From Prevotella sp. (lineage in GTDB: Bacteria; Bacteroidota; Bacteroidia; Bacteroidales; Bacteroidaceae), in NCBI GenBank assembly GCA_017443345.1, contig JAFSNR010000171.1, positions 17,192 through 81,191 on the forward strand: a stretch of DNA of 64,000 bases. Direction: 5' to 3'. Made by a program: the position numbers and the translations under genes. Of the stretch, positions 37,420-45,743 are shown in pieces. The first letter of the stretch is position 1; each line of letters opens with the position of its first letter. Under the pieces are notes generated by a model. That model was not told where the DNA came from and searched no databases. It saw only the letters and a list, made by a program, of their open reading frames with translations.

Positions 37420-37965
37420 TTAATGGGTAGACTCTTCGCGTTCCTCGAGGAACTCACTGACTTGCTCTTGCATGCCGCGGGTGACGGCGATGCGGCCAGA
37501 GCGGGTGTACTGAAGTACACAACCGAAGGTATCGAGGGCACGGAAGAGGGAGATAATGTCCTCGGTGACGCCGTGCTTCATCACGATGGTATAGGTGGGG
37601 TTCACCTCAATAATCTGGGCATCAAAACGGCGGATGGTACGCGAAATCTCTGAGTTCTCCAAAACCATCGGAGTGGCAAGCTTATAGAGGCCAGACTCAC
37701 GGATAAACAACTGATCGTCCGTGAAATAGTTGGCCTTGATGACATCGATCTTCTTCTCAATCTGACGGGCAATCTTGATGATCTGGTCCTCATCGCTCCA
37801 GGCGGTGATGGTATACTTATGCACACCAGGAATACTGGAGGCCGACACGTTCAGACTCTCGATATTCACCTGACGACGCGTAAATACGGCCGTCACCTGA
37901 TTCAGAATACCGGCTACGTTCTCTGAATACACCAATAATGTATATAGTTTCTTCTCCATAATCAA
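37420..37965 (-). CDS. ilvN: Acetolactate synthase small (regulatory) subunit
   Basis: A 181-aa cytoplasmic protein. The N-terminal ACT domain (YTLLVYSENVAGILNQVTAVFTRRQVNIESLNVS) binds valine and gives feedback control. The C-terminal ALS small-subunit domain follows (from about residue 85). The ATG overlaps the ilvB stop in an ATGA arrangement (37962-37965), implying coupled translation in a 1:1 complex with IlvB. From memory, the next gene in the Bacteroides arrangement would be the acyl-ACP thioesterase; here it is the AraC/TPR regulator. Confidence 0.95.
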   Translation of the reverse strand: MIMEKKLYTLLVYSENVAGILNQVTAVFTRRQVNIESLNVSASSIPGVHKYTITAWSDEDQIIKIARQIEKKIDVIKANYFTDDQLFIRESGLYKLATPMVLENSEISRTIRRFDAQIIEVNPTYTIVMKHGVTEDIISLFRALDTFGCVLQYTRSGRIAVTRGMQEQVSEFLEEREESTH

Positions 37966-39671
37966 ATCTCCAACTTCATATCATCAACATTCATTCCCGG
38001 AGGCGTCATTGGCAACACATTATCCTCCTCAAGGATGGCACACTCCAGAATATACGGACCGGCGGTCTTGAGCATCTTCTCAACGGCTGCAGCCAGATCC
38101 TGACGCTCAACGACAGCCTCGTAGGGGATACCGTAGCCCTTGGCAATCTGTGAGTAGTCGGGGTTCATCATCTTCGTGAACGACTTGCGGCGCAGCCAGA
38201 ACATATCCTGCCACTGACGCACGTTACCGAGGTAGTGGTTGTTCATCAGAATCATCTTCACGGGAGACTTCTGCTCCATGATGGTACCGAGTTCTTCGAT
38301 ACACATCTGGAATCCGCCGTCACCCATAAAACAGCAGACCGTACGCTCGGGGGCAGCGAAAGTCGCTCCAATGGCGGCAGGCATACCGTACCCCATCGTT
38401 CCCAGACCACCACTGGTACAGATACTGCGTTGGTGGTGATACTTGAAGTAACGGGTGGCGAAAAGCTGGTTCTGACCAACGTCCGTCACCAGGATGGTAT
38501 CGTCGGGACTCTGTTCAGCCACGACATTCACCACCTCACCCATCAACAGCGGACCTTCCTTCGGATGGATGGCGGGTTCGATGACCTTCTGCCGCTCTTT
38601 CTTGTCGAGCTCACGGAACGAATCGCGCCAACCTTGATGCTTATTCTCTTTCAGCAGAGCGGTAATGGCTGGCAACGACTCCTTACAGTCGGCTACCACA
38701 GCCACATCGGTCTTGATATTCTTGTCGATCTCACTGCGGTCGATATCGAGGTGGATAATCTTCGCCTGCTTGGCGTAGGTCTTGGTATTGCCCGTCACAC
38801 GGTCACTGAAGCGCATACCGATAGCGATGAGCACGTCGCACTCCTGTTCCTTCAGATTCACGGCGTAGTTGCCGTGCATACCGAGCATGCCGACGTTCAA
38901 CGGATGATCGGAAGGCAGTGCCGACAGTCCGAGCATCGTACGACCAGCAGGGATATCGGCCTTCTCGAGGAAGGCTTTCAGTTCCTTTTGGGCATTGCCG
39001 AGTTCGACGCCCTGCCCTACCAGTGCCAAAGGCTTCTTGGCATTGTTAATCAGTTCGGCAGCCTCACGGATTGCCTTCTCGTCGAGTTTGGGATAAGGGA
39101 CATACGAACGCACAAAGTTCACCTTCATCGGCTCCCAGTCAATCTCCTCAACCTGTGCATTCTTAGCGAAGTCGAGCACCACAGGACCAGGACGGCCGGT
39201 ACGGGCGATGTAGAAAGCACGACTGACGGCCCAAGCAACATCCTCGGCATGACGGATCTGATAACTCCATTTCGAAATAGGCTGAGCCACACCCACGAGA
39301 TCCACCTCCTGGAAGGCATCTGTACCCAGGGCTGAGATGGGCACCTGACCCGCAATCACCACTATCGGGGTGGAGTCGAGCATCGCATCGGCAATACCCG
39401 TCAGTGTATTCGTAACTCCGGGGCCACTGGTCACCAAGGCCACACCGACCTCGCCCGAGACGCGGGCATAGCCCTCTGCGGCATGGGTCGCTGCCTGTTC
39501 GTGACGGACCAGAATGTGGTCGAAACATTTCTTCTCTCCTCGTGTATAATCAAAAAGGGCATCATATACAGGCATAATCGATCCGCCGGGGTATCCAAAA
39601 ATGGTCTTTACCCCCTCAGCCTGCAATGCCCGCATCAACGCCTTCGATCCTGTAATTCTATCTCTTAACAT
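37962..39671 (-). CDS. ilvB: Acetolactate synthase large (catalytic) subunit
   Basis: A 569-aa TPP and FAD enzyme that joins two pyruvates, or pyruvate and 2-oxobutyrate, as the first common step of branched-chain amino acid synthesis. Visible motifs are GYPGGSIMPVYDAL and the catalytic Glu in HEQAATHAAEGYAR at the N-terminus. The TPP/Mg loop MGDGGFQMCIEELGTI...LMNNHYLGNVRQWQ lies at about 435-485. The length is normal for the family. The gene follows ilvD after a 111-bp gap filled with CTAG-rich 10-bp repeats, and its stop overlaps the ilvN start. Confidence 0.96.
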   Translation of the reverse strand: MLRDRITGSKALMRALQAEGVKTIFGYPGGSIMPVYDALFDYTRGEKKCFDHILVRHEQAATHAAEGYARVSGEVGVALVTSGPGVTNTLTGIADAMLDSTPIVVIAGQVPISALGTDAFQEVDLVGVAQPISKWSYQIRHAEDVAWAVSRAFYIARTGRPGPVVLDFAKNAQVEEIDWEPMKVNFVRSYVPYPKLDEKAIREAAELINNAKKPLALVGQGVELGNAQKELKAFLEKADIPAGRTMLGLSALPSDHPLNVGMLGMHGNYAVNLKEQECDVLIAIGMRFSDRVTGNTKTYAKQAKIIHLDIDRSEIDKNIKTDVAVVADCKESLPAITALLKENKHQGWRDSFRELDKKERQKVIEPAIHPKEGPLLMGEVVNVVAEQSPDDTILVTDVGQNQLFATRYFKYHHQRSICTSGGLGTMGYGMPAAIGATFAAPERTVCCFMGDGGFQMCIEELGTIMEQKSPVKMILMNNHYLGNVRQWQDMFWLRRKSFTKMMNPDYSQIAKGYGIPYEAVVERQDLAAAVEKMLKTAGPYILECAILEEDNVLPMTPPGMNVDDMKLEI

Positions 39672-39687
39672 AATCTTATTATTCTAA

Positions 39688-39785
39688 CTTATCTAGCTCA
39701 TCTAGCTCGACTAGCTCATCTAGCTTATCTAGCTTATCTAGCTCGACTAGCTCAACTAGCTCGACTAGCTCAACTAGGCCGACTA
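39688..39785 (-). repeat. 10-bp CTAG tandem array between ilvD and ilvB
   Basis: About ten units of a 10-bp sequence (plus-strand forms CTAGCTCGAC, CTAGCTCAAC, CTAGCTTAT and CTAGCTCAT) fill almost the whole gap. The array runs into the ilvD TAG stop at 39783-39785. The period is close to one helical turn, so the CTAG tetramers face one side of the DNA. Confidence 0.92.
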
Positions 39786-41636
39786 GTCTATAACCCTTAT
39801 TCCTCCCTTATCGGCCGAGCTGACGCTCTGCGCATAAGCCCTCAGCGCCTTGCTGACTACACGATTCCGCTTCAACGGCTGCTGCGGACGTGCTGCCAAT
39901 TCTTCATCGGAGAGCTTGACATTAATCGAACGACTCGGGATATCAATCACGATGATGTCTCCATCCTTGATCTTACCGATATTACCACCATTGGCAGCCT
40001 CGGGCGAGATATGGCCGATACTCAGTCCTGATGTTCCGCCAGAGAAACGTCCATCGGTAATCAACGCACACTCTTTACCCATGTGCATACTCTTAATATA
40101 GGAGGTCGGATACAACATCTCCTGCATACCCGGACCACCCTTAGGACCCTCGTGGGTGATGACCACACAGTCGCCCTTCTTGACCTTGCCACCAAGGATA
40201 CCCTCACATGCATCTTCCTGAGAGTCAAAGACCACTGCCGGACCCTCGAAATGCCACAGGCTCTCATCAACGCCTGCGGTCTTCACCACACAACCGTCCT
40301 GGGCAATATTACCAAAGAGCACAGCGAGTCCACCGTCCTTCGTATAGGCATGCTCCAAATCGCGGATACATCCCTCAGCACGGTCGGTATCGAGACTCTC
40401 CCACTCTTCCGACTGGGAACCCATCTTCGTCGAGAAACGGTTACCAGGGGCACTGTAATAGATTTTTATTTTATCTGTCTCTTCTTCCTTGCCTCTTCCT
40501 ACTGTCTCGCTACCCTCTTCCTTCTGTCTTGCTACGATTTTCGCAGTAATGTCATAACATTTCATCGCCTCGGCCAAAGTCATACCATCGACACGGATAG
40601 CAGAACCGTCAATTAGACCGCCCTTCGAAAGCTCATTCAGGATGCCGAGAATACCACCGGCACGTCCGCACTCCTGAACACTATACTTCTGGGTGTTCGG
40701 GGCCAACTTACAAAGACAAGGCACTCTGCGCGAAAGTTCGTCGATATCCTTCATCGTAAAGTCAGCACCAGCCTCCTGGGCCACTGCCAACAGGTGCAGC
40801 ACGGTATTCGTACTTCCTCCCATCGCAATGTCTAGTGCCATCGCGTTCATAAAGGCCTTACGGGTAGCGATCGAACGAGGCAATACGCTCTCATCACCAT
40901 CCTCGTAATAAGCAAACGCATTCTTCACCACCTGACGGGCTGCGGCCTTGAACAACTCAATACGATTGGTATGGGTAGCCAAAATGGTACCATTTCCTGG
41001 CAACGACAGTCCGATAGCCTCCGTCAAAGAGTTCATCGAGTTGGCCGTAAACATACCCGAACAACTACCGCAGCCCGGACAAGCACAAGCCTCGAGTTCC
41101 TTCATATCCTCATCACTTACCGTAGGATCAGCGCCTTTCACCATCGCCGTAATCAGGTCGGCATTCTCACCGCGCCAGCGGCCTGCCTCCATCGGACCAC
41201 CCGAACAGAACACCGTCGGGATATTCAGTCGCATCGAGGCCATCAGCATACCTGGCGTCACTTTGTCGCAGTTGGAGATACAAATCATCGCATCAGCCTT
41301 GTGGGCATTGACCATATATTCTACGGAGTCGGCGATAATATCACGCGAGGGCAATGAATACAACATACCGTCATGTCCCATAGCGATACCATCATCAATG
41401 GCGATGGTATTAAACTCAGCGGCATAACAGCCCATCTTCTCGATCTCCTCGCGAACAATCTGCCCAATCTCATGCAGATGGGTATGTCCCGGAACAAACT
41501 GGGTAAATGAGTTCACTATGGCAATAATGGGCTTACCAAACTGCTCATGTTTCATACCTGTGGCCACCCAAAGGGCACGGGCGCCGGCCATACGTCTGCC
41601 CTCCGTGCATACCGCACTTCTTAACTGATGCTTCAT
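39783..41636 (-). CDS. ilvD: Dihydroxy-acid dehydratase
   Basis: A 617-aa Fe-S enzyme that dehydrates 2,3-dihydroxy acids to 2-oxo acids in valine and isoleucine synthesis. Cluster and metal motifs are present: [40 protein letters not shown] and [11 protein letters not shown], plus the C-terminal [15 protein letters not shown]. Relative to E. coli IlvD, from memory, the segment between the MKCYD and WESLD motifs is about 18 residues longer. The extra part ([20 protein letters not shown]) is charged and encoded by a short tandem repeat at 40495-40535. The gene is first in the ilvD-ilvB-ilvN cluster, with a promoter element at 41680. Confidence 0.96.
   Translation of the reverse strand: MKHQLRSAVCTEGRRMAGARALWVATGMKHEQFGKPIIAIVNSFTQFVPGHTHLHEIGQIVREEIEKMGCYAAEFNTIAIDDGIAMGHDGMLYSLPSRDIIADSVEYMVNAHKADAMICISNCDKVTPGMLMASMRLNIPTVFCSGGPMEAGRWRGENADLITAMVKGADPTVSDEDMKELEACACPGCGSCSGMFTANSMNSLTEAIGLSLPGNGTILATHTNRIELFKAAARQVVKNAFAYYEDGDESVLPRSIATRKAFMNAMALDIAMGGSTNTVLHLLAVAQEAGADFTMKDIDELSRRVPCLCKLAPNTQKYSVQECGRAGGILGILNELSKGGLIDGSAIRVDGMTLAEAMKCYDITAKIVARQKEEGSETVGRGKEEETDKIKIYYSAPGNRFSTKMGSQSEEWESLDTDRAEGCIRDLEHAYTKDGGLAVLFGNIAQDGCVVKTAGVDESLWHFEGPAVVFDSQEDACEGILGGKVKKGDCVVITHEGPKGGPGMQEMLYPTSYIKSMHMGKECALITDGRFSGGTSGLSIGHISPEAANGGNIGKIKDGDIIVIDIPSRSINVKLSDEELAARPQQPLKRNRVVSKALRAYAQSVSSADKGGIRVID
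40495..40535 (-). repeat. In-frame tandem repeat inside ilvD
   Basis: Two 19-bp copies, CTTCCTACTGTCTCGCTAC (40495-40513) and CTTCCTTCTGTCTTGCTAC (40517-40535), differ at 2 positions and sit in a CT-rich stretch (about 40467-40537). They encode a charged loop not expected from E. coli IlvD. Confidence 0.8.
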
Positions 41637-41679
41637 ATCTTGAATTTACTTTTTTACCTTTTTACCTTTATTTTAGGTG

Positions 41680-41687
41680 CAAAAATA
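41680..41687 (-). promoter_or_regulatory. Candidate -7 element for ilvD
   Basis: TATTTTTG on the minus strand fits TAnnTTTG and lies 43 bp before the ilvD ATG. No TTTG occurs at the standard 20-bp distance, so the -33 part is uncertain. Confidence 0.4.
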
Positions 41688-41729
41688 CATTAAATCCGTC
41701 AAATAGCCAACTATTTCGGGAAAATTTCG

Positions 41730-41737
41730 TATATTTG
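41730..41737 (+). promoter_or_regulatory. Candidate -7 element for the GH2 gene
   Basis: TATATTTG on the plus strand fits the Bacteroidetes -7 consensus and lies 34 bp before the GH2 start. The -33 element is not clear. Confidence 0.45.
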
Positions 41738-41771
41738 TACCCAAATTATTGATTACTAATGACAAATTGAA

Positions 41772-44255
41772 ATGAAAACGACCTTCTTTTCGCTGTTCTT
41801 GATGGCCGCCACAACAGCCACTACAGCCCAGACACAACATGCCACCACCCTTACTGAAGACTGGCAATTTTCACACGACAAACAGACATGGCAGACCGTT
41901 AGCGTTCCTCACGACTGGGCCATAGCCGGACCCTTCGACAAGAAATGGGACCTGCAGATGGTGGCCATCGAACAGAATGGTGAGAAAGAGGCCACAGAAA
42001 AGAGTGGCCGCTCGGGTGCCCTACCCTGGATTGGTAAGGGCCACTACAAGCGTACCATCACCATCCCAGCCAACTGCAAACACGCAGAACTGCTCTTCGA
42101 CGGTGCCATGGCAGAGCCTACCGTCTATCTCAACGGTCAGAAGGCGGGCTACTGGGCCTACGGCTACAACACCTTCCGTGTGGATATCACGCCCTTTATG
42201 AAAGCAGGCGATAATCTCTTGGAGGTTGACCTCCAGAATGTCGAGGAGAGCTCGCGCTGGTACCCCGGCGCCGGCATCTACCGTCCCGTCACACTCATCA
42301 CCACAGGCAACAACTGGATTGACCCCTGGAAGACTTTCATCCGCACCCGTGAACTCGCCACTGACAAGGCCATCATCGACGTCACCATCGGCTCTGGTAG
42401 TCCGCTCGACGCCCAACTGGGCTTCGAGGTTGAACTCCGCGATGCCAAAGGCAAACTCGTGGGTCATGAGCACGCCTCAGACATCGACGACAACGGTGAG
42501 GCCCACATGACCTTCACCGTTCTGAATCCCCAGCCTTGGTCGCCCGAATCGCCTTATCTGTATACAGCCCACATCAAATACATGCAGAACGGAGAACAGC
42601 TCGACGCCCTCACCCAGAAGTTCGGTATCCGTACCGTCAAGGTCTCTAAGGAGGGTGGTTTCCAACTCAATGGCATCACCCGTAAGATCAAGGGTGTCTG
42701 TCTCCACCACGACCTTGGTCCACTCGGTGCCGCCATCAACAAGGCTGCCCTCATCCGTCAGATCAAAACGATGAAGGACATGGGCTGCGATGCCATCCGT
42801 ACCTCACACAACATGCCCTCCCAAATGCAAATGGATATCTGCGACTCCTTAGGTATGATGGTCATGGCCGAGAGCTTCGACATGTGGGTCTATCCCAAAT
42901 GTAAGAATGGCTATGCCCGCTTCTTCAAGGACTGGTGGTACAAGGACATCGAACACCTCATCCTCGCTAACCGCAATCACCCCAGCATCATCATGTGGAG
43001 TATCGGTAACGAGATTCCCGAACAGGGTTCTGAGGAAGGCAGACAAATATCCATCCGCCTGCAAGACGCTTGTCATGCCCTCGACCCCACCCGTCCTGTC
43101 ACTCAGGGTCTCGACCATGCCGAGGCTTCTATCGAGAGTGGGGTCGCCAAGGTGATGGACGTACCTGGCTTCAACTACCGCGTACATAAATATGGTAATA
43201 GCATCAAACAACTGCCTCAGGGATTCCTCCTGGGTTCCGAGACGGCCTCTACTGTCAGCTCCAGAGGCGTGTATAAGTTCCCCGTAGCAGTAACAGACAA
43301 CTCGCAATATGCCTCATGGTCACCCAACTACATCCCCGACGCCATCAAGAAGGCCGACGGTCAATGTTCTTCCTACGATCTGGAATACTGCTCATGGAGT
43401 AACCTACCCGATGATGACTGGGTATGGCAGGATGACAAGGACTGGGTCATCGGTGAGTTCGTGTGGACAGGTTATGACTATCTCGGAGAACCGACTCCCT
43501 ACGATGAGTACTGGCCCTCACGCAGCAGTTACTTCGGCATCTGCGACCTCGCCGGCCTGCCCAAGGACCGCTACTACCTCTACCGCTCCCACTGGAACAC
43601 GGCAGAGCACACCATCCACCTCCTCCCCCATTGGAGTTGGGGTCTCTCAAAGAAGGACAAGGGGAATCGCATCGGCAAGGTGACACCCGTCTACTGCTAC
43701 ACCGACTATCCCTCTGGCGAACTCTTCGTCAACGGCAAGAGTCAGGGCCGTATCACCAAGAATCCTGCTGAGCGCCTCGACCGCTATCGCCTACGCTGGA
43801 ACAATGTGAAGTACGAACCTGGCGAGATCAAAGTCGTGGTCTATGATACCAACGGCAACCCCGCTGGCGAACAGACCATCAAGACTGCTGGTACCCCTGC
43901 CAATTTAAAATTTGATGTCTGGACTCAGAACACATCTCTAACCCCTAACCCCTCACCACTAACCACTGGCGACGACCTCGCTTTCATCACGGTCTCACTC
44001 ACCGATGCCCAGGGCACACTGATACCTCAGGCCGATGATCAACTCACCTTCGAGGTCAGCGGAGCCGGCACCTTCGAAGCCGTCTGCAATGGCGATGCCA
44101 AGAGTCTGGAATCCTTCAAGCAGCCAACGATGAAACTTTTCAACGGCCAACTGGTTGTCATTGTCCGCAGTGCAAAGACACCAGGCACCCTGACATTGAA
44201 AGTGACGGATGAGAAGCTGAAAATCAGTAATTCCATTGACATCACAGTCCAATAA
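41772..44255 (+). CDS. Secreted GH2 glycoside hydrolase, probable beta-galactosidase
   Basis: An 827-aa protein with a signal peptide (about 1-19, ending TATTAQ). The N-terminal sugar-binding domain contains VSVPHDWAIAGPF and DGAMAEPTVYLNGQ. The immunoglobulin-like domain and the TIM barrel follow (RTSHNMPSQMQMDICD). The acid/base Glu is in SIGNEIPEQ (residue 414). The likely nucleophile is in GEFVWTGYDYLGEP (Glu562). After the barrel there is a DUF4982-type domain (YPSGELFVNGKSQGR) and a C-terminal Ig-like domain. A linker near residues 722-735 (TSLTPNPSPLTTG) is encoded by a telomere-like CTAACCCC repeat. The enzyme acts in the periplasm or at the surface, removing terminal sugar from glycans; substrate is inferred from family. 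It converges with the oxidoreductase operon across a hairpin terminator. Confidence 0.87.
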   Translation: MKTTFFSLFLMAATTATTAQTQHATTLTEDWQFSHDKQTWQTVSVPHDWAIAGPFDKKWDLQMVAIEQNGEKEATEKSGRSGALPWIGKGHYKRTITIPANCKHAELLFDGAMAEPTVYLNGQKAGYWAYGYNTFRVDITPFMKAGDNLLEVDLQNVEESSRWYPGAGIYRPVTLITTGNNWIDPWKTFIRTRELATDKAIIDVTIGSGSPLDAQLGFEVELRDAKGKLVGHEHASDIDDNGEAHMTFTVLNPQPWSPESPYLYTAHIKYMQNGEQLDALTQKFGIRTVKVSKEGGFQLNGITRKIKGVCLHHDLGPLGAAINKAALIRQIKTMKDMGCDAIRTSHNMPSQMQMDICDSLGMMVMAESFDMWVYPKCKNGYARFFKDWWYKDIEHLILANRNHPSIIMWSIGNEIPEQGSEEGRQISIRLQDACHALDPTRPVTQGLDHAEASIESGVAKVMDVPGFNYRVHKYGNSIKQLPQGFLLGSETASTVSSRGVYKFPVAVTDNSQYASWSPNYIPDAIKKADGQCSSYDLEYCSWSNLPDDDWVWQDDKDWVIGEFVWTGYDYLGEPTPYDEYWPSRSSYFGICDLAGLPKDRYYLYRSHWNTAEHTIHLLPHWSWGLSKKDKGNRIGKVTPVYCYTDYPSGELFVNGKSQGRITKNPAERLDRYRLRWNNVKYEPGEIKVVVYDTNGNPAGEQTIKTAGTPANLKFDVWTQNTSLTPNPSPLTTGDDLAFITVSLTDAQGTLIPQADDQLTFEVSGAGTFEAVCNGDAKSLESFKQPTMKLFNGQLVVIVRSAKTPGTLTLKVTDEKLKISNSIDITVQ
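43935..43967 (+). repeat. CTAACCCC-type repeat inside the GH2 gene
   Basis: TCTCTAACCCCTAACCCCTC and the bases after it encode the linker SLTPNPSPLTT. A very similar sequence, on the opposite strand, fills the gap between the TerB-like gene and ffh at 48833-48866. Confidence 0.75.
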
Positions 44256-44259
44256 AACG

Positions 44260-44287
44260 AATCCCCTGCCGATTGGCAGGGGATTCA
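44260..44287. terminator. Bidirectional terminator between GH2 and the oxidoreductase operon
   Basis: A perfect 12-bp stem, GAATCCCCTGCC (44260-44271) with GGCAGGGGATTC (44276-44287) and a 4-nt loop GATT, lies between two converging genes. A-rich and T-rich flanks allow use in both directions. Confidence 0.85.
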
Positions 44288-44291
44288 TCTT

Positions 44292-44837
44292 TTATTTCAC
44301 TTCCTCAATAATCTTAGCACCTTCTTTCAGTGCCTCCATATTCAGAGGAATCAGTCCATGATGGCGCTCAGGCAGGGTCTTCTTCAAAGCCTTCTCCACA
44401 CCCTTGTCACTGACAACAGGGGCAACCTTCAGCAGACCACCCAGTACGATCATGTTGAACACCTTACCGTTCTTCATCTCAGCAGCCTTGTCCATAGCGT
44501 TGATCTCATAAACGGTGATATCTTTACGAGTGGGTTTATTGATGATACCAAAGCCGTCGTAGATCAGAATACCACCGGGCTTGATCTTCGGCTCGAACTT
44601 CTCGAGTGAAGGTTGGTTCAGTACCACAGCAATATCATACTTGCTGAGGATAGGCGAAGAGATACGCTCGTCGCTCACGATCACCGTTACGTTGGCTGTA
44701 CCACCACGCTGCTCAGGTCCGTATGCAGGCATCCAAGTCACCTCTTTATCCTCCATCAGTCCTGAATAGGCCAGAATCTTACCCATCGAGAGCACACCCT
44801 GACCTCCGAAACCTGAAATTATAATTTCCTTTTTCAT
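44292..44837 (-). CDS. 2-oxoacid:ferredoxin oxidoreductase, gamma subunit
   Basis: A 181-aa protein of the pyruvate/2-oxoacid ferredoxin oxidoreductase gamma family. It has the N-terminal GFGGQGVLSMGKILAYSG loop and the YGPEQRGGTANVTV segment. It forms a complex with the alpha, beta and ferredoxin-like subunits encoded upstream and helps in the oxidative decarboxylation of a 2-oxo acid to acyl-CoA with reduction of ferredoxin. The arrangement delta-alpha-beta-gamma and the ilv genes nearby fit a branched-chain (VOR) or 2-oxoglutarate (KOR) type; sequence alone does not decide. It is separated from the beta gene by an unusual 134-bp structured gap. Confidence 0.88.
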   Translation of the reverse strand: MKKEIIISGFGGQGVLSMGKILAYSGLMEDKEVTWMPAYGPEQRGGTANVTVIVSDERISSPILSKYDIAVVLNQPSLEKFEPKIKPGGILIYDGFGIINKPTRKDITVYEINAMDKAAEMKNGKVFNMIVLGGLLKVAPVVSDKGVEKALKKTLPERHHGLIPLNMEALKEGAKIIEEVK

Positions 44838-44852
44838 ACAAATTATCTTTTT

Positions 44853-44958
44853 AAGACAGAGTATCTTTTTTAAAGACAGAGTAACATATTAACATATTAA
44901 TCATTACTCTTGGTATTCTGTTTTTTGTCTTTATTTGTTATTCTGTTACTATGTCTTT
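44853..44958. repeat. Inverted and direct repeats in the beta-gamma intergenic gap
   Basis: AAGACAGAGTA occurs twice (44853-44863, 44873-44883). A 20-bp arm at 44872-44891 pairs with 44939-44958 at 16 of 20 positions. The gap could fold into a long hairpin with an AT-rich loop. No promoter or gene was recognised in it. Confidence 0.65.
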
Positions 44959-44971
44959 CTTATTACTATGT

Positions 44972-45739
44972 CTAAATCGTAGTGTCTTTGAGGTCGCCTT
45001 TGGGATAGAAGGGGAACATATTCTCCTTCATCCATTCATTAGCCTTTGCAGGAGTAAGCTTCCAACCGCTGTTACAGGTTGACACAAACTCAACGAGACT
45101 TGAACCCTTACCAGCCATTGAAGCTTCGAATGCCTTACGCAAAGCCTTCTTGGCCTTATTGATAGAGGCAACACTCTCTACGCTCTGACGAGTTACATAG
45201 CAAGTTCCCTCCAGACCAGCTGCGATATCAGCCATCTTCAGGGGATAACCATGCAACTGCGGATCACGGCCATAAGGACATGTAGAGGTCTTCTGACCAA
45301 TCAGCGTCGTAGGAGCCATCTGACCACCCGTCATACCATAGATAGCATTATTAACGAAGATGATCACGATGTTTTCACCGCGATTCAGCGCGTGGATGGT
45401 CTCACAAGTACCGATACAAGCGAGGTCGCCATCACCCTGATAGGTGAACACCAGACGATCAGGCCAGCAGCGCTTGATACCAGTAGCCAGTGCGGGAGCA
45501 CGACCATGGGCAGCCTCCTGCCAGTCTATATCTATATAATTGTACGCGAAGACAGCACAGCCTACAGGCGATACACCTACGGCCTTGTCTTCCATACCCA
45601 TCTCTTCGATGACTTCGGCAATGAGCTTATGCACCACACCGTGACTACAGCCCGGGCAGTAGTGCATATTGTTGTCGTTCATCAGCGTCGGCTTCTTGCA
45701 GACGATGTTCTCTGGTTGAACTATTTGATTTCTATCCAT
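44972..45739 (-). CDS. 2-oxoacid:ferredoxin oxidoreductase, beta subunit (TPP-binding)
   Basis: A 255-aa subunit with the N-terminal Cys motif HYCPGCSHGVVHK, the TPP/Mg motif GDGDLACIGTCETIHALNRGENIVIIFVNN and the IYGMTGGQMAPTT segment typical of KOR/VOR beta subunits. It carries the thiamine diphosphate at which the 2-oxo acid is decarboxylated. Its start is 4 bp after the alpha-subunit stop, so the two are co-translated. Confidence 0.9.
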   Translation of the reverse strand: MDRNQIVQPENIVCKKPTLMNDNNMHYCPGCSHGVVHKLIAEVIEEMGMEDKAVGVSPVGCAVFAYNYIDIDWQEAAHGRAPALATGIKRCWPDRLVFTYQGDGDLACIGTCETIHALNRGENIVIIFVNNAIYGMTGGQMAPTTLIGQKTSTCPYGRDPQLHGYPLKMADIAAGLEGTCYVTRQSVESVASINKAKKALRKAFEASMAGKGSSLVEFVSTCNSGWKLTPAKANEWMKENMFPFYPKGDLKDTTI

Positions 45740-45743
45740 AGCC

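Noticed and set aside
38235-39335. Long plus-strand open frame of 366 codons
   Set aside because: It lies wholly opposite ilvB, which has all expected motifs; the plus-strand translation shows no known family.
39688-39785. Possible CRISPR array
   Set aside because: Units are only 10 bp with no unique spacers and no cas genes nearby.
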